Of a stretch of 64,000 bases of DNA, positions 36,865 through 45,804 are shown piece after piece. The notes below the pieces were generated by a model. It did not search any database. It was not told the DNA's origin and saw nothing but the letters and a program-made list of their open reading frames with translations. This DNA is from an uncultured Acidimicrobiales bacterium. GTDB lineage: Bacteria > Actinomycetota > Acidimicrobiia > Acidimicrobiales > Hopanoidiivorantaceae. Position numbers and translations under genes: made by a program. Every line of letters begins with the position of its first letter. The stretch's first letter is position 1. The DNA is taken from assembly GCA_958295755.1 (NCBI GenBank), contig OY282367.1:454294-518293 (forward strand). Direction: 5' to 3'.

Positions 36865-37655
36865 TGCCTCGGCGCAGAGCGATGAGTTCAGCCCATGCGA
36901 GCGAAGTCAAAACAGCAGGGCATAAGAATGAGGTAGATTTTGCGACTCTGATTGGTGGAAATGTGCAACAAGGGTCGCACACTGACAAGAAAGATGTGAT
37001 AGACCGTCAACACCGATCTCATTCGGTAAAAGCTGGCACATGGTGGCAGATATTCCTTTATGGCAGGGAGAGACTACGGACTGACGCTATCTTTCAGGGC
37101 TTGGGGCAGGTGGCAGATATTATGATTGATTGTCTTGACGCCTTTCCGACTGATAGATCCGACTATCTGCGAGACAAAGTTTCAGCAAAGCAGAGGTTGC
37201 AGCCTAAGATGCGTCGTCTCTTGGCAGAAATGCAGGATCCGAAGATTTTCAGGGCATTCTTGGATAAAGCTTTGTTTGACGGTGGCAGTGCCCAGTATTT
37301 GAGCGTTTTTCCTGGCCCTGCGAAAACCTTAATCGCGAATAAACACTTTCACATCTTCAATAAGGACGATGTGGTTGATGCCTTGATTAGTGATGTAACG
37401 CTCCAAAACTCAAAGGCGAGGAGAAGTGGAGAAATGGATGACCTGAAAGTGACCTTGCGTTCTGCGCTTCTCAATCGGAATATCGGAGAGATAGAAGTTC
37501 GAACAGACAGCGACATTCATTATCGAGAGATGAAGTTCCGCGTTAATGCCAAATCAGTCATGCTGATATTGACTAACGAAATCAGAGAGTCTTTTTTGCT
37601 CCACCCACAACTGACGACATACGGTCGCGCAGTGAGGACGTTGCGACTTCCTTAG
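36864..37655 (+). CDS. Probable cognate type II restriction endonuclease
   Basis: The 263-residue product matches no family I can name with certainty. Near the N-terminus it reads HKNEVDFATLIGG, then DKKDVIDRQHRSHSVKAGTWWQIFLYG. The Asp-Val-Ile-Asp followed by a Ser-Val-Lys strand looks like the PD-(D/E)XK core. The context is the main evidence: a one-base stop-start overlap with a D12 adenine methylase. A remaining possibility is an accessory protein of the methylase. Composition is like its neighbour. The gene ends 86 bases before tRNA-Gly. Confidence 0.65.
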   Translation: MPRRRAMSSAHASEVKTAGHKNEVDFATLIGGNVQQGSHTDKKDVIDRQHRSHSVKAGTWWQIFLYGRERLRTDAIFQGLGQVADIMIDCLDAFPTDRSDYLRDKVSAKQRLQPKMRRLLAEMQDPKIFRAFLDKALFDGGSAQYLSVFPGPAKTLIANKHFHIFNKDDVVDALISDVTLQNSKARRSGEMDDLKVTLRSALLNRNIGEIEVRTDSDIHYREMKFRVNAKSVMLILTNEIRESFLLHPQLTTYGRAVRTLRLP

Positions 37656-37972
37656 TAATAAAGTTCTTGGTAATCTCTTTAGGAACGGTGTTTGGTGGCA
37701 GGATTGGAATGCTATTTGGAGGGATGGGGGTGAGTAGAGAGCGGGTGAGGGGAATCGAACCCCCGCCATCAGCTTGGGAAGCTGAGGTTCTGCCATTGAA
37801 CTACACCCGCGGGTGCTATTAATGCTAGTGGGTAGGGAGTGGTGATAGCGTTTCGGGGGTTGAATGGTGGATATGCCTGATAGTGACGGGGCGTCTCCTA
37901 GGGATAGGGTAGGGTTGCCTGAGGTTGAATGGTGGCTAGTCTGATAGGAATCTAAATAAAAAAGGAGCAATC
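37656..37972. other. 317-base intergenic region around tRNA-Gly
   Basis: Apart from the minus-strand tRNA-Gly (37740-37810) it contains no open frame with a ribosome site. It has two short similar stretches (GGTTGAATGGTGG near 37858 and 37923), another instance of the short duplications typical of this window. AAGGAG at the right edge serves the epimerase gene. Confidence 0.6.
37740..37810 (-). tRNA. tRNA-Gly (anticodon CCC)
   Basis: The minus strand folds as a normal cloverleaf: acceptor GCGGGTG pairs with CACCCGC (7 bp), D arm GTTCAATGGCAGAAC, anticodon stem TCAGC/GCTGA with loop TTCCCAA, and T arm with GGTTCGATTCC. The anticodon CCC reads GGG. The discriminator base is U, as usual for glycine. 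CCA is not encoded. Confidence 0.95.
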
Positions 37973-38890
37973 ATGTTAAGCCAGAAAACAATTGTTATAA
38001 CAGGACTGACTGGACAGGTCGGCAAGCCTGTTGCGGAGGCATTGGCTACTGACAATGAGGTTATTGGTCTCGCTCGCTTTTCTAACTCTGAGTTGCGTGA
38101 AGAGCTAGAGGCAGCAGGAGTGAACTGCGTGGTGGGCGACCTTGGGGGAGGGGAGTTTGCTGATGTGCCTAGCGACCCCGACTATGTGCTGCATTTCGCT
38201 GTTGCTAAAACAATGAGTTTTGAAGATGACTTGCGTGCCAACTCTGAAGGCACAGGCCTGTTGATGGATCACTGCAAGCAAGCCAAGGCGTTCCTGCACT
38301 GCTCTTCAACTGCGGTGTATCAACCCAACGGCCGTCACGAGTTCGCAGAATCCGACCCGCTTGGCGACAACCACAGAGTGCCAGTTATGGAAGCATTCAT
38401 GCCGACTTACAGTATCTGCAAGATAGCCAGCGAAAGCACCGCAAGGCTCATGGCTCGCACACTTAACCTTCCTACAGTCATCGCCCGCCTCAATGTGCCA
38501 TATGGACACAGCGGAGGCTGGCCCCTTATGCACCTAGAGATGATCCTCGCAGACCAACCCGTATATGTTCACTCCGACGGCCCGTGTGTCTACAATCCCA
38601 TCCATGACGACGACATCTTGCGCCAAATTCCAACACTGCTGTCAATAGCAGATGTGCCAGCAGTCACTCTGAACTGGGCTGGCAAGGACCCAGCCAGCAT
38701 AGAAGAATGGAGCGAATACCTCGGCGAGCTAGTCGGCAAGGAAGTCAAATTTGAACGCTCGCCTGATTTGCTAGAAAGTGTTACCACCAATAATGACCTC
38801 ATGCACTCTCTGATAGGCGAAACCCAGATCCACTGGAAAGACGGAATGCGCCAAATGGTGGAGCACTACCACCCTGAACTGGGTAGTTAA
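37973..38890 (+). CDS. NAD-dependent epimerase/dehydratase (SDR superfamily)
   Basis: The 305-residue extended SDR has the Rossmann motif TGLTGQVG at about residues 10-17, the Ser of HCSSTAVY and the YSICK catalytic Tyr-Lys pair. It has the layout of nucleotide-sugar epimerases and related isomerases; the substrate cannot be read from sequence. AAGGAG lies ahead of the ATG. It is alone on its strand between tRNA-Gly and the MFS gene. Confidence 0.85.
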   Translation: MLSQKTIVITGLTGQVGKPVAEALATDNEVIGLARFSNSELREELEAAGVNCVVGDLGGGEFADVPSDPDYVLHFAVAKTMSFEDDLRANSEGTGLLMDHCKQAKAFLHCSSTAVYQPNGRHEFAESDPLGDNHRVPVMEAFMPTYSICKIASESTARLMARTLNLPTVIARLNVPYGHSGGWPLMHLEMILADQPVYVHSDGPCVYNPIHDDDILRQIPTLLSIADVPAVTLNWAGKDPASIEEWSEYLGELVGKEVKFERSPDLLESVTTNNDLMHSLIGETQIHWKDGMRQMVEHYHPELGS

Positions 38891-38978
38891 GAGCAGATAG
38901 GGCGGCAAATGCTGCAGATGGGGGAGGGCACCTGGCGCAGAAGTAGCGGCAGAGATGTAGCAGAACTAAGAACTGCGG

Positions 38979-40454
38979 CTAATCAGGGGGTGGAATTACC
39001 ACTTGTCGGTGCCGCATGGTGGATCGGATCATACTTGCTGAAACTATGCCTGCCAAGCTGATTGCTCCTCCGACTAAGAATGCCCCAGTGAAAGCTCCTG
39101 GGTTGCGAGCTTCGCCTAACACCACCAACATTGTCTGGATGCCAGCTGCCACGCTGAGGCTAGACAAAGTTTGAATCACACCCATCGCCACCCCGAAATC
39201 TCGCTCGGGAATGGTATTAGCCACCACGATTTGCATTGACGGCATGACCATACCGAAACACGCCCCCGACAGCACTAAAGCGATAATCACAACAAAAAAC
39301 ATATCAATATGGGGACTTAGGGCAAATATCACCATAGAGAGCAACATAAAAAACCCGCCTAGCACTGCCGCAGGGCTTTCGCCAGCCCGCTGAGCCATCA
39401 TTCCGCCAAACGGCGAAGCAAGACTGAAAGTCATCGGCCGTGCCAATAAGAGTAAAGTCACCACAGCGAGATCAAAGCCGAAATGGTCTTGCAGCAACAG
39501 CGGAGTGATTGCGAACCCTCCCATATAGACGAAATTCGCCACAATCATCGTGACCGCTGGCCCAGAATAGTTGCGAAGACGAAAATATTCAAGCGGAACC
39601 AGCGGCATAGATTTCTGACTTTGCACACGCAAAAAAACGATCAGTCCCAGTGGAAACAAAACGAGCATAGCGATAGCAAACGGATGCCTGAAGCCCAAAG
39701 CGTCTCCCCGGTCTATCGCCAGCAGGAGGCTAGATGCGATAACAGCAAGCAAAACTGCTCCGAAGTAATCAACCGACACACCGTGCTGTCTGGGAGTCGG
39801 ACGGAAAACTATATACGCCAACACACCACCTACCAGCGCGAAAGGCCCGTAAAGGAAAAACACCGCACGCCATCCCAGTAAATCCACGATAGATCCACCC
39901 ACTGCCAAGCCGATGGCAGGCCCACCAGTAGCCACCGCATGAAACCATCCGAGCGCACGCGGGCGAGCATACGGAGGAAAAGCAATCATGATCATTGCCA
40001 TACCAGTCGGTATCATCATTGAGCCGCCCAGCCCAGCCAGCACACGAAAACCGATGAGGCTCAGCGGACCCCAAGCAAGTCCGCTGGCAAAAATTCCAGC
40101 TATGAAAATCGCACTGCCAACTAGATAGATGCGCCTATGCCCGTAAAGATCGCCAAGCTTCCCAGCAATAGTAGAGCCGATAGCTTGCGACAAGAAAGCC
40201 CCCGTCAATGCCCAGCCCAGCAGCGATACCGAAGCGTCCATATCGTCGGCGATTTCCCGCAGAGAAGCCCCGATGATAGTGAGAGTGGAGCCGTGCGCCA
40301 ACAACCCCAACAGCACAATGAAGAGTAACGACCAAGCGTAACCGAGAGGTTTGTCGGGAGCTAGTTGGAGGTCGGCAGGATCTGGAGGGGCTGGTTCTGT
40401 GGGAGTTAGATCTGCGGGTTTATAACCCTCATTGTCAGGAGACTGGCGCGACAT
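38979..40454 (-). CDS. MFS drug/solute exporter (DHA2-like, 14-TM type)
   Basis: The start is chosen at 40454 ([10 protein letters not shown]) because the longer frame would cover most of the ribA 3' end with an implausible leader. The 491-residue product has a Pro-rich cytoplasmic N-terminus and many hydrophobic helices with the loop motif [14 protein letters not shown] (MFS motif A) and [13 protein letters not shown]. The pattern resembles DHA2-family exporters. It overlaps the end of ribA by 20 bases, implying translational coupling; a link to riboflavin or another GTP-derived product export is possible but not shown. Confidence 0.82.
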   Translation of the reverse strand: MSRQSPDNEGYKPADLTPTEPAPPDPADLQLAPDKPLGYAWSLLFIVLLGLLAHGSTLTIIGASLREIADDMDASVSLLGWALTGAFLSQAIGSTIAGKLGDLYGHRRIYLVGSAIFIAGIFASGLAWGPLSLIGFRVLAGLGGSMMIPTGMAMIMIAFPPYARPRALGWFHAVATGGPAIGLAVGGSIVDLLGWRAVFFLYGPFALVGGVLAYIVFRPTPRQHGVSVDYFGAVLLAVIASSLLLAIDRGDALGFRHPFAIAMLVLFPLGLIVFLRVQSQKSMPLVPLEYFRLRNYSGPAVTMIVANFVYMGGFAITPLLLQDHFGFDLAVVTLLLLARPMTFSLASPFGGMMAQRAGESPAAVLGGFFMLLSMVIFALSPHIDMFFVVIIALVLSGACFGMVMPSMQIVVANTIPERDFGVAMGVIQTLSSLSVAAGIQTMLVVLGEARNPGAFTGAFLVGGAISLAGIVSASMIRSTMRHRQVVIPPPD

Positions 40455-41313
40455 GGGTGGTCGCCGGGAAAGGGTGTGACTCTGTGTCGGATATGTCCAG
40501 TGATGAGACAGCCAACAGAGCGGTATTTCCGCGGGTTGATTCTGGATCGGAGTCATCCAGCGGTGAGATAGGAGCATTGACAGCAGCATTCTCAAACGAT
40601 GTCATGGCGTCATCGAGCAAGTGTCCGAGCTTGTCGCGCTTGGTACGAAGGTAATCGGCGTTTTCTATTGAAGGCAGTGTTTGCAACGGCACTCGCTCAC
40701 TCACTGTGATGCCCATATCGGTAAGACTTTGCAGCTTCACTGGATTATTCGTGAGCAGTCGCACCTTGGTTACGCCTAGATGCGCCAGAATCTGAGCGGC
40801 GATGGCATAGTCGCGGGCGTCAATCGGCAAGCCCTGATGCAAGTTGGCATCTACGGTATCGTGGCCTGCATCTTGAAGCTCATATGCCCGCAACTTGTGC
40901 TCCAAGCCGATGCCACGCCCCTCGTGATCGCGCAAATACAACAGCACTCCTTTGCCAGCAGTGCCGATAATTTCCATCGCCATTTCCAACTGCGCCCCGC
41001 AGTCGCACCGCTGCGACCCCAAAACATCACCCGTGATGCATTCGGAATGGACACGCACCAGCACAGGCTCTTGAGCCATATCGCTTTGGGCAGCACTATT
41101 TTCACCTCCGATGTCGCCTAGAACGCAAGCTAGATGTTCTCTACGATGTTGGTTCCCCAAGCCAGACAGAGGCTCGCGAGAATTCGAAGAAGAGGCTTGT
41201 TGGGAATCAAGCTGAGCACTTGCCAAATCTGTTGCCACGAAAGCGTGAGCTATAAACTCGCCGAAACGGGTAGGTATGCGTGCTGTGGCGACTTGACGGA
41301 CGACTTCAGCCAT
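40435..41313 (-). CDS. ribA: GTP cyclohydrolase II
   Basis: The product has the zinc Cys of [20 protein letters not shown] and the catalytic [12 protein letters not shown], followed by [12 protein letters not shown] and LLTNNPVKL, all diagnostic of RibA. It opens the imidazole ring of GTP in riboflavin synthesis, releasing formate. No DHBP synthase domain is fused. An unusual insert of about 45 residues rich in Ser, Gln and His lies between residues 30 and 77, where the family normally has a direct strand connection (FAHAF to VLVRVHS). The C-terminus also has an extra 40 residues. The core motifs are intact, so it is probably functional. Confidence 0.9.
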   Translation of the reverse strand: MAEVVRQVATARIPTRFGEFIAHAFVATDLASAQLDSQQASSSNSREPLSGLGNQHRREHLACVLGDIGGENSAAQSDMAQEPVLVRVHSECITGDVLGSQRCDCGAQLEMAMEIIGTAGKGVLLYLRDHEGRGIGLEHKLRAYELQDAGHDTVDANLHQGLPIDARDYAIAAQILAHLGVTKVRLLTNNPVKLQSLTDMGITVSERVPLQTLPSIENADYLRTKRDKLGHLLDDAMTSFENAAVNAPISPLDDSDPESTRGNTALLAVSSLDISDTESHPFPATTHVAPVS

Positions 41314-41396
41314 ACTTCTTTCAGGCTACTTTGATTTGCTTGTCCCTTTGAGTAAGCCTTTTGTATTACTTCAGCTACCCCAGTGTATTACCCCAA

Positions 41397-41894
41397 CTAC
41401 CCCAGCGAAATAGATCTATCCGCCGCCTCAAAACCGGCAGCCACTTGGCGCGTAGCGTGTGCTAACTGCTCATAGGTTGATTTCAACTGCGACATCGCCG
41501 ACATGAATTGTCCAGAAATCACCTGCTCTTCGTAGCCAGCCACAAACTCGGCGAGTTTGACTTTGAAATCTTGAGCGGTGGCTTGAGCATTATCCAAGAT
41601 GCGGTTGAGATTGACATTCAAGTTGGCTTCAGCATTTTCCACGACCACGCGGGAGTTGCCCTGCCAGTTAGTAGAAGCGAAGACCGAACGCATGGCTTGT
41701 GCTTGGCTCCGGCACTCCGCTGCTTTGGCATTGAGATGATTGACGAGCGAATGCGCCAAGTTGTCGTATTCGGCTTGCTGACTGCGGGCGAATGCCGACA
41801 CCTCGCTACCACGAGCGAAAGTGTCTTCGCCTGTGAGAGCAAAGCGTCCCGCTACATTTTCCATCTCTGCGATGTTGCCTCCGACAAGTGACAT
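41397..41894 (-). CDS. WXG100/ESX-type secreted protein
   Basis: The 165-residue helical protein carries NWQGNSR, the WXG turn, at about residue 75, flanked by long amphipathic helices with many Ala, Gln and Asn. It is longer than the usual 100 residues and has a second helical pair after the WXG turn. AAAGGAGG precedes the ATG. WXG100 proteins are exported by the type VII/ESX system; no EccC or other ESX component is in the window, so this is an orphan substrate or partner. Confidence 0.65.
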   Translation of the reverse strand: MSLVGGNIAEMENVAGRFALTGEDTFARGSEVSAFARSQQAEYDNLAHSLVNHLNAKAAECRSQAQAMRSVFASTNWQGNSRVVVENAEANLNVNLNRILDNAQATAQDFKVKLAEFVAGYEEQVISGQFMSAMSQLKSTYEQLAHATRQVAAGFEAADRSISLG

Positions 41895-42062
41895 GATTGC
41901 CTCCTTTTGTTAGGGTATTTTTGTTGAAGTGTTTGTATAGAAGTTTCGCGCATAGGTGCTGCACTGACGCTTTAGATAATTCTGCCGACGCGCGCACCTC
42001 CATAACCGCTACTATCTTGAATGAACCGAAATTCGCAAAACAAACCTATGAAAGGGAGCATC

Positions 42063-42857
42063 ATGTCAGGAAGACTAGAAGGCAAAGTCGCCATCATCAC
42101 AGGATCGGCACGAGGTCAAGGTGAAGCGGAAGCTCGCATCTTCGCACGGGAAGGTGCCAAGGTCGTGGTGGCTGATGTATTAGACGAACCCGGCCAAGCA
42201 GTCGCAGACGACATCGGCGATGCTGCCACTTTCGTGCATCTTGATGTCAGTTCAGAGAGCAGCTGGGCGAACGCCGCTAAAGTCGCAGCCGACCTCGGCG
42301 GGGCAACGGTGCTCGTCAACAACGCAGCTATCCTCATTCCCTCCGCCATAGAAGACACCACGCTAGACGACTATATGAAAGTCATCTCCGTAAATCAGAT
42401 AGGCACCTTCTTAGGAATGAAAGCAGTGTTTGAGCAGATGAAGATGTCGGGTGGTGGCTCCATCGTCAACATCTCTTCGGTGGACGGTCTGCAGTCAAAG
42501 AACGGCCTCATCTCATATTCGGCTTCTAAGTTTGCCATACGAGGTATGACAAAGACGGCCGCCATTGAATGGGGGCGTTTCGGCATAAGGGCTAACTCCA
42601 TCCATCCCGGCGGCGTCAACACCATCATGGGTAACCCAATGGGCGACCCTGCTGCCGAAAAAGAGCCATATCAGTTCCACGCCATCAATCGCATCGGCGA
42701 GCCCGAAGAAATTGCCCATGCCGCGCTGTTCCTCGCAAGCGACGAAGCTTCGTATGTTACAGGCGCGGAGATATCGGTAGACGGCGGCTGGCGGGCAGGT
42801 CTCATCACTCCCGGTTTGCCCGGCTGCGAATTCACCACCGCATACGGGTACGCCTGA
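42063..42857 (+). CDS. SDR oxidoreductase (hydroxysteroid dehydrogenase-like)
   Basis: The start at 42063 (MSGRLEGKVAIITG) follows AAGGGAGC; a longer frame adds 14 unlikely residues. The 264-residue classical SDR has the cofactor motif TGSARGQG, NNAA, a Ser in NISSVDG and the YSASK catalytic pair. Similarity is to the 3-alpha/20-beta-hydroxysteroid dehydrogenase type in actinobacteria. Its stop overlaps the P450 start by one base (TGATG), so the two are coupled, consistent with successive oxidations of a hydrophobic substrate. Confidence 0.85.
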   Translation: MSGRLEGKVAIITGSARGQGEAEARIFAREGAKVVVADVLDEPGQAVADDIGDAATFVHLDVSSESSWANAAKVAADLGGATVLVNNAAILIPSAIEDTTLDDYMKVISVNQIGTFLGMKAVFEQMKMSGGGSIVNISSVDGLQSKNGLISYSASKFAIRGMTKTAAIEWGRFGIRANSIHPGGVNTIMGNPMGDPAAEKEPYQFHAINRIGEPEEIAHAALFLASDEASYVTGAEISVDGGWRAGLITPGLPGCEFTTAYGYA

Positions 42858-44080
42858 TGGCAGCCGACATCGCTACCTCCGTAGCCAACGGCGAGCTGAA
42901 TCTGCTTGACGGCCGCATTTATGTGGACGCTCCTTGGTCGATTTATGCCCACCTGCGCAACGAAGCACCGTGCTATTGGGATGCCACACAGAAAATCTGG
43001 GGAGTCTCTCGATACGAAGACATCGTCGCCATAGAAAAGAATGCCGAGCTGTATTCCTCGGCATCAGGTTCGCGCCCGCGCATCCAATCCGGCGATTCTA
43101 TGATCAACAAAGACGACCCCCGCCACCAGTCGCAACGCCGCCTTGTTGCTCGCCAGTTCACACCTAGAGCGGTAAAACAACTAGAAGACGAAATCCGCCT
43201 TCATGTGACCAAGCTCATAGACAAAGTTGCGCCACAGGGACACTGCGAGGTTGTAAACGATCTGGCTGCCCCGCTACCCGCCAACATCATCTCGGCCAAG
43301 CTCGGCTTCCCCGAAGAGCATTGGGAGGGATGCAAAAAGGTGTCAGAAGTTACTATGCACGAAGCGGGGCAATATCCACTGGACGGAAGCGACCGCCCGC
43401 TTGACGGCGAGTCAACCGAGCAGATACTCTGGTTTGCCGAGGCTTGCATAGAGATCATGGAATTGCGCCGCGACGACCCCCAAGACGACCTCATCTCGAC
43501 CTGGGTGCACGCAGAGATAGACGGCGAGCCGCTGAGCGATGACGAAATAGTCCACGAAGCACTATTGGTGCTAGACGGCGGTGCAGAAACAACCCGAACC
43601 GTCATCGGAGCGATCTGCTATGAGTTGATTCGCCATCCCGACCAGAGGCGCATTCTGCAAGACGACCTCAACATCTTGGGTGAAACTGGCGTGGAAGAGT
43701 TCATCCGTTGGGTGTCACCTATTTTGAACATGCGCCGCACGGTCACCAGCGACCACGAAATGCACTCAAAGCAAATCCGCGAAGGCGATGAAATCCTGCT
43801 GATGTATGGCTCAGCCAACCGCGACGAGCGTGTGTTTCCAGATCCCGACATATTTGATGTGCGCCGTGAGCATAACAACCATGTGGCATTCGGCTTTGGC
43901 ACACACTTTTGCCTAGGGGCCAGCCTCGCTCGCATAGAGCTGAGGGTTATGTTTGAAGAGCTGCTGAGACGAATCCCCGATATGCGTTTGGCAGAAGGCG
44001 CACCAGAACCACAGATACTCCCTGCAGTTTTTACAAGAGCGTATGACTCTATAGAGGTGGAGTTCACTCCAGTCGGTTGA
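42857..44080 (+). CDS. Cytochrome P450
   Basis: The 407-residue soluble bacterial P450 has the I-helix motif GGAETTRT, an ExxR-like region (EFIRWVSP) and the heme-binding FGFGTHFCLGA with Cys352 as the thiolate ligand. It uses ferredoxin and ferredoxin reductase, which are not in the window. Among actinobacterial families it resembles the CYP125/CYP142 style (PNHVAFG-type) of sterol or fatty acid hydroxylases; that assignment is inference from general appearance and neighbours. It is translationally coupled to the upstream SDR. Confidence 0.93.
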   Translation: MAADIATSVANGELNLLDGRIYVDAPWSIYAHLRNEAPCYWDATQKIWGVSRYEDIVAIEKNAELYSSASGSRPRIQSGDSMINKDDPRHQSQRRLVARQFTPRAVKQLEDEIRLHVTKLIDKVAPQGHCEVVNDLAAPLPANIISAKLGFPEEHWEGCKKVSEVTMHEAGQYPLDGSDRPLDGESTEQILWFAEACIEIMELRRDDPQDDLISTWVHAEIDGEPLSDDEIVHEALLVLDGGAETTRTVIGAICYELIRHPDQRRILQDDLNILGETGVEEFIRWVSPILNMRRTVTSDHEMHSKQIREGDEILLMYGSANRDERVFPDPDIFDVRREHNNHVAFGFGTHFCLGASLARIELRVMFEELLRRIPDMRLAEGAPEPQILPAVFTRAYDSIEVEFTPVG

Positions 44081-44127
44081 GATAGAGAGACTAAATTTAA
44101 GATAATCAACAGAATCCGAAAGGTGCA

Positions 44128-45222
44128 ATGAAAGGCGCAACAATGTCAGAATACAAAACCACCGAAGCAGCCCATGAACTGCTCGAAACCATGACTGGTT
44201 TAGACAAGCTATTCCTAGAAGGCGAAAAGGCACTCTCGCATCCCGCCGATGTGCTGGACGGCTACAGATGGATTTTCTCCATCACGCAGGTGGCGATGGA
44301 CGTGTATGTATGGGGCGACAAATACAAGCCACGTTTCATCGAGATAGTCGGTCCATACAAAAAGTGGGGAGGCGACAACAGTGACGCTTTCTATTTCATG
44401 GCACCGATAGATCCAGGTCGCACATATAAGGTCACGGTTGATCCCGGAGACGCGGTGTATCTATCACTCACCGTGTATGGCGGCCCTGACGACGGCCATT
44501 ATTCCAAGCGCATCGTAGGCTTGCTCAACACCACCGAGATGACTCAAGACCCAGACGGCAGATATACCGTAATGCTGAGCCCAGATCATCACGAGGGTAA
44601 CTACATGAAGCTGGAAGAAGACGCAGTTGTAGCCATAACCCGCGACTACATGAACGACCCAGTGAACGGCCAAAAAGCCTACTGGGAGATAGAGTGCCTC
44701 GACCCGGCCCCGCCCTATGAGATGACAGACGAAGAGATGGCCCGTCGCTTTAAGGCTGCTACCACATGGGTGCAAGATCAAGCACGAATGGTACCTATCG
44801 CGCTAGGGGAGCCAAACCACATTGATGACCCATATCCAGTACAGAAAGTCACTTTCGGGTGGGCAGCTGGCGATGCCGCCTATGCCATGGGTTCCTACCA
44901 CCTAAGCGATGACGAAGCACTGGTGCTAAAAGGAGTCACACCTGAATGTGCCTTCTGGAATGTGTGTCTCTGGAATCAGTTCCTACATACCTACAACTAC
45001 GACTACGACCCGTTAGTAACAGCCAACGGCTCAAGGATCCAAGCAGACGATGACGGCAACTGGCGGATCATCATCTCACACAAAGACCCGGGCGTGCCCA
45101 ACTGGATTTCCACACAAGGCCGCCCGCACGGGAGGATATGGTTCCGCTGGTTCTTACCCGAACACACACCTGAGCAAGTCACGGCCGAGGTGGTATCCAT
45201 TGACGAAGCCGCCCACAGCTGA
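44128..45222 (+). CDS. DUF1214-type protein
   Basis: The 364-residue product (359 if it begins at 44143, MSEYKTTEAAHE) has the DUF1214 C-terminal pattern, with ...RIQADDDGNWRIIISHKDPGVPNWISTQG and WFLPEHTPEQV. Both candidate ATGs have an AAAGG ribosome site. DUF1214 proteins are often encoded in actinobacterial steroid and hydrocarbon gene clusters, but their reaction is not known to me. Placement right after the P450 fits. There is no signal peptide. Confidence 0.75.
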   Translation: MKGATMSEYKTTEAAHELLETMTGLDKLFLEGEKALSHPADVLDGYRWIFSITQVAMDVYVWGDKYKPRFIEIVGPYKKWGGDNSDAFYFMAPIDPGRTYKVTVDPGDAVYLSLTVYGGPDDGHYSKRIVGLLNTTEMTQDPDGRYTVMLSPDHHEGNYMKLEEDAVVAITRDYMNDPVNGQKAYWEIECLDPAPPYEMTDEEMARRFKAATTWVQDQARMVPIALGEPNHIDDPYPVQKVTFGWAAGDAAYAMGSYHLSDDEALVLKGVTPECAFWNVCLWNQFLHTYNYDYDPLVTANGSRIQADDDGNWRIIISHKDPGVPNWISTQGRPHGRIWFRWFLPEHTPEQVTAEVVSIDEAAHS

Positions 45223-45772
45223 AAAACCAAAGCTAATGTTCCTCTGCACGGGGAACGCAGCTCGGTCGGTGATGGCAACAGTCATTACACGCAGTCGTAG
45301 CGATTTATTTGAGCTGTCGGGGGCGGGCACGCACGCCATTGAGAATTGTCCAATGGGCAACTACACCCGCAAGGCTCTTGCGTCTATAGGTTTGGAAGAC
45401 CGCACGCATCGCAGCAGACAGCTAAACCCTTACAGTGCTGATGAAGTTGATTTGATCATTGCTATGGCAAATGATCATGTGCAATATGTGCGGCGCAATA
45501 TGGCAGAGGTTGCCTACAAGACCGTCACATTCAAGCGGCTAATACAAGATTTGGGTGAAGTGAAGGCAAAAGAGAATGCGAGTTTGCGCGAGGCGTTGAA
45601 ATCAAGAATCGCTGAAATGTCCCTAGCTGAGGTGCAGCTTGAATCATGGGAAGAAATTGGCGATCCTGGGGCGGGTGATCAACCTATTTTCATGTCGAGC
45701 TTAGAAGAGATAGACGCTCTCGTAGATAGGTTCTTGGCTCTCTTCGCCACTTATCGATTAGAGCGATGCTGA
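45200..45772 (+). CDS. Low-molecular-weight protein phosphatase/arsenate reductase-like protein
   Basis: The start is placed at a TTG at 45200, with GAGGTGG before it; the ATG at 45236 would begin directly in the active-site strand. The 190-residue protein has FLCTGNAARSV, the CX5R P-loop of LMW protein-tyrosine phosphatases and thioredoxin-linked arsenate reductases (Cys near residue 16). The DPAGAGD-like loop is DPGAGDQ. Which of the two activities it has cannot be read here. It overlaps the DUF1214 gene by 23 bases, so it is probably co-transcribed though not obviously part of the pathway. Confidence 0.75.
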   Translation: MTKPPTAEKPKLMFLCTGNAARSVMATVITRSRSDLFELSGAGTHAIENCPMGNYTRKALASIGLEDRTHRSRQLNPYSADEVDLIIAMANDHVQYVRRNMAEVAYKTVTFKRLIQDLGEVKAKENASLREALKSRIAEMSLAEVQLESWEEIGDPGAGDQPIFMSSLEEIDALVDRFLALFATYRLERC

Positions 45773-45804
45773 GAGCGATCGGAAACCAGAAGTAGCCTGA
45801 ACTT

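Noticed and set aside
45050..45235. Longer N-terminus for the phosphatase-like protein from 45050
   Set aside because: That stretch lies in another frame of the DUF1214 gene and is low in plausibility; the TTG at 45200 or ATG at 45236 fits the family.
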